From assembly GCF_001632365.1 (NCBI RefSeq), contig NW_024468540.1, positions 1-64,000 of the forward strand: DNA of 64,000 nucleotides, in the 5' to 3' direction. Of the stretch, positions 57,645-64,000 are shown one piece after another (position 1 is the stretch's first letter; the number at the start of each line of letters is the position of its first letter). Under the pieces are notes generated by a model. That model made no database searches, was not told the origin of the DNA, and was given only the letters and a program-made list of their open reading frames with translations. The translations under genes were made by a program, and so were the position numbers. This stretch comes from Laetiporus sulphureus 93-53 (taxonomy: Eukaryota; Basidiomycota; Agaricomycetes; Polyporales; Laetiporaceae).

Positions 57645-59208
57645 GATGGAACGAAGGAAGACGGAGCGGAGGATAGCTCAGCTTCCCAAGCACACGCTTC
57701 TTATGCGCCTCGGGAGCAAGCTTCCCGTGCGATAAGCGGTGGATTTCACTCATGGAGAAGCGCGGGCCCGTGTGCCTTATCACGGTGAGACATGTATGCC
57801 AGGTATTGGTGGCATGTGTAGCAGGACCTAGATGCAATCTGACGGGGGAGCGCGAGGAGCCTGACTGCGCCAAGCTCGACACTCGTGGATGATCCGTAGA
57901 CACTCTGCAGAGTCTTCGCTCCATCAGCAAATGGACCGCCACACTAATGATTAAGGGAAGTAGGTTGTCTTCTAGGGAACTCCAGAACCCCGACTGGCAT
58001 TGACTGTTGGACAGCCATCAGCACCATGAACTCTTCACGGCAATTGCTGTCTCGCATTTGGTCTCAGTGGCGTGGATTTTCTCGGCATTCATAATCACCG
58101 AAGTGGACGAAGCCGCCGTGCTACAGAAAAGCTATCAGCATATTGGGACGATAGTGCTAAACTGGGATACGCACTCGGTAAGCCTTCACATGGATCTGTC
58201 GGGACGGAGCAGTTGCGCCCAGTTTCATGACAGTATCTTGAGTCCCGCATCTGCTAGAACAGATGGTCACTGCCTGATAGCATGATGCTGAGCTTTGAAA
58301 TCTGATGGGTCGCCCATGATAATGCAGACGCCATGAGCGGTAGGATACTTCCAAGTGCGGCTTCGGATAACGTCGTGCTGCACAACCATGTGCACGCGGT
58401 TCTGAGGATTCTGCGTTGTGGTAGCACAATGCTGCAAGTGAATCTGCCCCAGAAGTCGGCGATCATCCTCCGTGTGTATGCCTCTTGACACCGTTTCATG
58501 TAGTACCAAGTCATTTGGAAATCTGTTCGCGAGCGAATCTCACGAGACGTCAGGTCGGTCCGCCCAGCGCATCATGCATCAAGAGTCCGACGTAGCGGGG
58601 AAGAGAGGCCCAGGGTCTTTAAGCTTCATCCTAAAATAATGAAGCCGAGTAGACATCGACAGCGCGTGCAACGAGGCTATGGCGGGATCATTCGGTGTCC
58701 GCGGGCCATCTGCTCGGCAGTCTGTGCGTACCGGCGGCAGAACCGTGCATTCAGATCGCGGAAACAACGTCCCCACAATGAGCACCTGAGCAGACATGGT
58801 TAGGTCACCCGGGGTGCATTTGCTGAAATATTAATTGACAGCCCGGGTTCGTGGGATCTGGAACAGATCCTGAGCTATCTTGAGTAACGGAGCCATGTGG
58901 TCAGCGGCGCAGCATCCGCAGAATACTTCCACAAACGTACCGCATTATCGCGTAAGGCGTCACCATTCGCGGCAACGATGCAGAATTAGAAGAGCAGCTT
59001 CTCCCGACATCTTGCTGGAAAGGAGAGTCGTCCGTCGTTTTGACTGAACTTTATGTTTTCATCCCAAGCCATCATTTATGAATGAGACGTGGCATGTGGT
59101 GTGATGAGTTTGATCTACAGCGAAGCTGCCTATTTTGGCAGATTTCGCCTCCTCGGTTCAACGCCTGCGCGGCGCTCAGCCACAATCGCTCATCTGCCCT
59201 TGCTCAGC
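57645..59208. other. Intergenic region with one unidentified open stretch
   Basis: Minus-strand 58267-58545 reads NDLVLHETVSRGIHTEDDRRLL.. to HHAIRQ-stop and 58579-58797 starts MSAQVLIVGTLFPRSE; both look somewhat protein-like and could be exons of one small gene, which I cannot name. The first part holds the OPT promoter and the last part the RRP17 promoter. Confidence 0.35.
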
Positions 59209-60139
59209 ATGTCTTCAAACCTCGCCTTCCTCACGAACTCCCACAAAATCATCGCCGCCAAAAAGCGTGCAAAGAAGGCGCAGATCAAGGAGGTCTTATT
59301 CGACGACGATGCCCGCAGGTTGGCTCAAATTAATTAATTATCAAGGATGGAGTCTTAATGCATGCCTGCCCGTCTCAGGGAATTCTTGACTGGGTTCCAC
59401 AAGCGCAAGGTGCAAAAGAAGGAGGCTGCCAAACAGAAAGCTATTGAAAGGGAGAAACAAGAGCACCTGGAAGCGAGGAGAGAGGTATGCTCATAAGGTA
59501 TCAACTTGCGTGACCGAGCGTTCATGTGGCGCAACACGCTAGAAACGTAGAATGCTTGCCGAACGTGCTGCTCAGAACGCGGCGGAAGTGGAGAAGGCAT
59601 ATGGCGGTGCAACCGGTAAGTGTCGACCGGTGTGATCTGTCCTTGTGCTACATATGACCACGCGATGATTGACAGAAGAGCAGAGCGCATCGGGTGACCA
59701 ATGGTCCGGTCTGTCGGCGGGCACATCCGCCGACAAGGGTGAAGAGAGACAGCAAAAGGAAGAATACGAGTACGAAGAGGAAGTAGCGACCGTGACTGTC
59801 GTCGAGGATTTTGATCCCGACGCTCTCATTCATGGATCGAGTGGTCCAGATAAGCGAGCCGAGGCGAATGCTCAAGACCATCCGGGGCGCCCATCACACA
59901 CAAACAGCGGTGGCCGGCAGAATACAAGCAGCGCGACATCCAAACAGAAAAATAAAGCTGCTGTAGGCCGAACGAAGATGGCAACCAAGACAGCAACCAA
60001 AGCAAAAGACATTAAATACCTGACAAATGCGGCGCGAAAATCAGACAGAATAAAACAGAATAGACGGAAGGTGGAGAAGGCTGAGCGAGCGGGAGGTAAA
60101 ACGTCGCGCAAAAGCGGCGGGGGCCGCAGGAAGCGGTGA
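59209..60139 (+). CDS. RRP17: RRP17/NOL12-type ribosomal RNA processing protein
   Basis: Nucleolar 5'-exonuclease family acting in large-subunit rRNA maturation. Exons 59209-59318, 59379-59484, 59543-59615 and 59676-60139 give 250 residues. The family core is FDDDARREFLTGFHKRKVQKKEAAKQKAIEREKQEHLEARRE..RRMLAERAAQN, a long basic coiled region across exons 1-3, followed by an acidic patch (EEYEYEEEVATVTVVEDFDPD) and a very basic C-terminal tail (KTSRKSGGGRRKR) of nucleolar type. The third exon is set with the acceptor at 59542 because the next AG breaks the frame. Confidence 0.87.
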
Positions 60140-60285
60140 CGGCAAAATGCTGCATGCTACCCGCACTATGCTCTTTACGGCAGCTGTTCTTTCTACTCGC
60201 TTCGGTTGATAGATGGTTTTCTTTCACACGCAGACATTGGCGCGATCCCCGTAGTACGTATCACCGTATCCATGAGTAACAGATG

Positions 60286-61563
60286 CTATTCTTGACCAAC
60301 AGACAGCCTCTTCCATCCAATCCAAATTACATATGGTCTGTCTAAAATGCCGTCGACCCTGAAAACCTTCCATGCGCCCTCCGGCGATAGAGCAAGCCAT
60401 CGCTCCAAAAACTCTCTGACAACATCTTCTGCTCGTAATTCAGTCACCACCAGGACCGCTGTCAGCTCCGGCGTTGTCAAATGGTCAATCGTCGACAGCA
60501 GCGCAGGGAGTAATGATGGATGGTAGATGCAATCCACAACGAGCAAAATGTCTATCGGCGGAAACTTGTAGAGGGACCGACGTGCGTGAGCGGACGCACG
60601 GTGCAGCATCTCCCAGTCCAGAGCCTCGACGATGACATTCGCCAAGAGATCACTATGAGCGGTATCTCCACGTGAATGCACGCGCCGATGTTTTGGAGAC
60701 GGGGAAGGGGGTAACTTCGGTCGGTTCAGCGTGAGATTTTTCCGGATGAGTGGGACGAGAGCCTCAATGTCCGTTGCGGTGTATCGCGCGACGATGCGCG
60801 ATAGCACGATGGCGAGAAGGCCCGTTCCGGTTCTGCATGCGGCGTTGCGAATCAATCATGGGCGCAGAGCCGGCGAGGGCGGGCTTGACGTGAGTCGACT
60901 GACGCACGCGACCTGGAAGGGAGCCGCGCTCACCCTAGCTCGAGCACATGCGCACCCTGCAGCGCGGCTGGACTGATGAGCGCGTCCGGCGCTCGGGCAT
61001 AGTATTGCTGTAGGACGTAGTGTGCGAGATCAACGCTAGACAGCCATTCATACGCTTCGCGCGTGCCTGATTACAGCAAAGTGATTGATAACTCACCTTG
61101 CACGCCAAAGGACACTCCCCGTATCGCCCTTGCGACTCCGCAATGCGGTCTTGTCCTGGTACAGCTCGACTGATAGGACCTGTTCCTGCCCAGCCAATGC
61201 CACCTTCTGCTTCTTCGTGGCGGCCCTGCCTAAGCGCCTCTGCGGGATTGCGCGATCGTTTTCAACGATAGCAGAAGAGGCGTCTGGAGTCTGGATGGTG
61301 AACTCAATTGTGAGAGTGTCCTTGTGCGAGTCGACGTATCCTAGTCCGCGGAACCCAGTCGAACTGTCCGTAGGGTCCTGAGCAGCCAAGCTGGTATATA
61401 GCAGAAAAATCTGATGGCATGCAAGGAATTGGCTGTATATTTGAACGTCACCGCTGTTCGCACTGATGCTGCGTACCTCCTCATCTGCATCGGTAACACG
61501 GATCGTTGATGGCGGAAGCCGTATGGGACCGCATGCTGAGGGAAACTCTGGCTCTTCTTCCAT
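60286..61563 (-). CDS. METTL21-type protein methyltransferase
   Basis: Class I SAM-dependent methyltransferase of the lysine methyltransferase group (fungal EFM/RRG1-like). Exons 61104-61563, 60934-61066 and 60286-60832 give 379 residues. The SAM-binding motif I spans the second intron: HVLELGTGTGLLAIVLS. The post-I region is RYTATDIEALVPLIRKNL, the family motif is ILLVVDCIYHPSLLPALL, and near the C terminus is VLVVTELRAEDVVREFLERW. The first intron is placed with donor GTGCAA because the nearby GTGAGT gives a stop. Substrate unknown. It converges with RRP17 (stops 147 bp apart) and diverges from BOS1. Confidence 0.82.
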
Positions 61564-61918
61564 GGCTTCCTAAAGGATTTCCCAGTGACAAGGGGGTTCA
61601 GATGGCTATTGCTGACGTTGATCTAACAGCATATATGCGTGAAGGACAAAATGATAAGTCTGCGGTCAACTGGAAGGCGAGACAAAGACACTGACCGTGA
61701 CAGAGTTGGCGTGACAGTCGCGACTATGTCACGGGCTTGTGGCGTTTAGTGCCGACATCGTGTCCAGCTGCGTGCAGCGCTGTCTGCGACTATCACCAAG
61801 CAAACGTGTCTAGTAGCTTGTCTTGCTTACACGTAGCTCTAATCGTGGAGACAATTCCAAGGACTAATCCCTTCACAAAAGCTTGCGCCTTGTGTGGCTT
61901 AACGTCCCCGTTGTCAAG
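61564..61918. other. Divergent promoter region of methyltransferase and BOS1
   Basis: 355 bp between two starts pointing apart. No clear TATA box. Confidence 0.5.
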
Positions 61919-62927
61919 ATGAACTCACTTTATACCCTCGGAGTGCGCCAAACGAATTCCATCCAGGCAGACCTGGAACGCCTGCGCAACGGCGAGAAAT
62001 CTGCGGCTCTCATAGGTCCGTGCATGCGATGCTGCACTTCGCACACACCGGCGCGTCGTGCGAGCACTCTGGCGGAAGGATCCGGAGATGTGACGACTTG
62101 TCCTGATGTTTGACAGGGCAGATATCCGCGTCGTTGGCGGCGATGCACCGGACGGTGGACGATTATGACTCGATGGCGAAGAGGGAGATTATCAAGGCTA
62201 AGCAGGAGAAGGCAATGATGTGCGTGTCTACCTCCTGCATGCAGCGAATATGGATTGATTGACCCTGCACTCACTAAGGCGAGTACAGAAGTTTCGAGCA
62301 GATTATGCGGAATTAAAAGGTCAATTCGAACGGATAAAGGGCGAGGTCAGTTTTGTTTCATCTACTGGTAACGCTCACAGCTCCTGAGCCATGCATGTTG
62401 TTCCCTGCCAGAGTGAAGCAGCGACGCGTGCCGAATTGTTATCAGCATCGTCATCCTCAACAACACCGCTGTCACCGGGAGACGCGAGAAGACGGTTTAT
62501 GGCCGGACAGTCAGCTTCATCCTCCGAGGTGTCCGAGTCGCCGTTCAGTGGTCCCACACCGATGCCGATGTCTGGCCTTCGAGAAGATCACGCACTACGC
62601 GAACACAGCTTCATCCACAATACTGAAAATCGGCTAGACGAGTTCATTGCGCAAGGTCGTGCGGTGCTGGACGACCTTGTGGACCAACGTTCGGTTTTGA
62701 AAGGGACGCAGAAACGTCTGTTGGATGCCGCGAATACCCTTGGACTAAGCAAGGATGTTATCGGATGGATTGAGAGGAGAAGGTGCGTAGTCGTATCGAT
62801 CATCCAATTCTCGGCTGATCTCTGACGATTCTATGCATTGCTTAGTACACAAGATATGTATATTTTCATCGTTGGCGCGATCTTCACCTTCGTCTGTTTC
62901 TTTTTCATCTGGAAATACCTTGGGTAA
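61919..62927 (+). CDS. BOS1: BOS1 (membrin/GOSR2-type) ER-Golgi SNARE
   Basis: SNARE for vesicle fusion between ER and Golgi. Exons 61919-62015, 62117-62219, 62279-62345, 62412-62782 and 62846-62927 give 239 residues. N-terminal helical domain MNSLYTLGVRQTNSIQADLERL..GQISASLAAMHRTVDDYDSMAKREI; a serine-rich linker (SASSSSTTPLSPGDARRRF); the Qb-SNARE helix EHSFIHNTENRLDEFIAQGRAVLDDLVDQRSVLKGTQKRLLDAANTLG; and a single C-terminal membrane anchor (MYIFIVGAIFTFVCFFFIW) with no luminal tail. All exon junctions keep frame with GT..AG borders. Confidence 0.92.
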
Positions 62928-63245
62928 CGTTCTGACGCTGGACTTTCCGGACTCTTTTCATGTGTATCTCTAGTACTGTCGTAATACATATGTTGTCGCT
63001 TGCTTTCTGCCTATCGTAAGCTTTTGTGTACCCGCCGCCTTTGCCCGGTCGGCAGCAAATGCACGCGAGCCCGGACGTAGTTAGCGAACGTTTTCTAGCC
63101 GCCGGTGCTTGCGCGCCTACTTCACACTGAATTTCAATCATGGCTGTCTCTGTCTCTTGAATATCGTCGAGGCTATCTATCATTTGATCGCTAGCGGCTT
63201 TGTCATTGGTAAAGGATTATAGTATTCTACTATCAAGGTCCTCCA
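62928..63245. other. Intergenic between BOS1 and the next gene
   Basis: 318 bp, no gene seen. It contains the promoter of the following plus-strand gene. Confidence 0.5.
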
Positions 63246-64000
63246 ATGGAGCCTGACTCCTCTCGGCTTCGATCGTACGACTATACTGAAGGCGCTTCGG
63301 CCATCGACATCCAGGAAGCTATAGCTAGCAACTCACGGGGGAGAAGAGATTCTCGGTATGGCGAGGAAGGAGAGGGTGCTATGTTTGACGGACCATCGCA
63401 TTCCGTCAACCCTAGTAGCGTGTCGAGGATGTCCCTTGGGGAGCGTCGACGGCGCAGCAGCGATGCGTGGTCGAGAGGCTCGGGGACGCGCAGACACAGC
63501 GAGGCCGGCTCCAGCGAGGGTATGAGGAGTCCACATCGGAGACACAGCCGGGACAGTAAGGTGTATGGGTCGGCAGAGAATGGGGAGAGGCAGCACGACG
63601 GTGTGGTCTCCGATGAAGAAGAAGAGGAGAGCCATGGTTTGCCCACGAGATCAAGACGAGGTCGGTCGCCTTCAGGTTCACCTGTTCTCAGACACAGTAT
63701 GTTCGACAACATTGCGCACATGTTCGGCAGAGGGTATACAGAGACGGGGTCACCCCCGCGTAGCCGCCGTCCGTCCACGGCAAGCCGTATCTCAAGGACC
63801 AGTTTATTCCATCGATCCAGCAGCAGGCGGTCAGTTGCAAGCTCGGATTACGCCGTCGAGTCGGAAGGGGAGGGGCACGATAGGTGGGGGTACTCCTCGG
63901 GAGAAGAAGACGAGGAAAGTGTAGCCTCTCTGGACGTCGCCCGCGGCGATGCGAGCGAGACCTCAAGCATCAATGTACTCGACTATGGTTCGTATCCCCC
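63246..64000 (+). CDS. Start of a gene with a long disordered serine/arginine-rich N terminus
   Basis: An open frame from the ATG at 63246 (MEPDSSRLRSYDYTEG) to the window edge. About 250 residues are low-complexity: Ser/Arg-rich (RMSLGERRRRSSDAWSRGSG), acidic (VSDEEEEE), and repeated phospho-site-like runs (SRRPSTASRISRTSLFHRSS). No domain is reached. Such leaders occur in fungal membrane transporters, including P5-type ATPases, but nothing here proves that. Confidence 0.65.
   Translation, partial: MEPDSSRLRSYDYTEGASAIDIQEAIASNSRGRRDSRYGEEGEGAMFDGPSHSVNPSSVSRMSLGERRRRSSDAWSRGSGTRRHSEAGSSEGMRSPHRRHSRDSKVYGSAENGERQHDGVVSDEEEEESHGLPTRSRRGRSPSGSPVLRHSMFDNIAHMFGRGYTETGSPPRSRRPSTASRISRTSLFHRSSSRRSVASSDYAVESEGEGHDRWGYSSGEEDEESVASLDVARGDASETSSINVLDYGSYP

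Noticed and set aside
1..64000. CRISPR array, rRNA genes, telomere repeats or a bacterial-type defence locus
   Set aside because: No regularly spaced identical repeats, rRNA sequence or TTAGGG-type runs were seen; introns and chromoviruses show a fungal chromosome.

Overview
The window looks like a chromosome segment of a basidiomycete fungus, most probably a mushroom-forming agaricomycete. Evidence: intron-rich genes with introns of about 40-200 bp and GT..AG borders, gene families typical of that group (DUF6699-like, fungal AhpD-like, OPT transporter, fungal FAM72), and Ty3/Gypsy chromoviruses with a chromodomain integrase. The species cannot be told from the sequence.

Positions 1 to about 47,500 are a transposon-dense graveyard. 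One Ty3/Gypsy family supplies: a 5' end (1-3254, minus); a full element (7510-15697, minus, target duplication ATCGC); a 5'-truncated element (about 19702-24865, plus); a solo LTR (29310-30032, CCCAT); and a composite element with an extra internal LTR (31447-41035, minus, GAATC). The inferred layout is 5' LTR, self-primer-like binding site, an unknown ORF ('ORF0'), gag, then a pol frame offset by -1 (protease, RT, RNase H, integrase, chromodomain, C-terminal dUTPase), polypurine tract, 3' LTR. Every copy is broken, largely by CGA->TGA changes. A second LTR family is present as three solo LTRs, two with perfect target duplications. A 1.16-kb TRIM-like element with about 205-bp LTRs lies at 45611-46769 (CAATC).

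Between the elements lie decayed host genes: D-lactate dehydrogenase, carnitine acetyltransferase, a DUF6699-like protein, the mannosyltransferase ALG2, and an AhpD-like gene (one near-complete pseudogene and one 5' stub).

From about 47,900 to the end the window is ordinary gene-dense host DNA: an intact AhpD-like gene, a FAM72-family gene (minus), a metallo-beta-lactamase-fold gene (minus), a multi-exon OPT transporter (minus), RRP17/NOL12 (plus), a METTL21-type methyltransferase (minus), the SNARE BOS1 (plus), and the serine-rich start of a gene that leaves the window.

The most unusual feature is a dUTPase, with all five sequence motifs recognisable, at the extreme C terminus of the retrotransposon Pol polyprotein, together with the conserved ORF0 and the apparent Tf1-like self-priming site.
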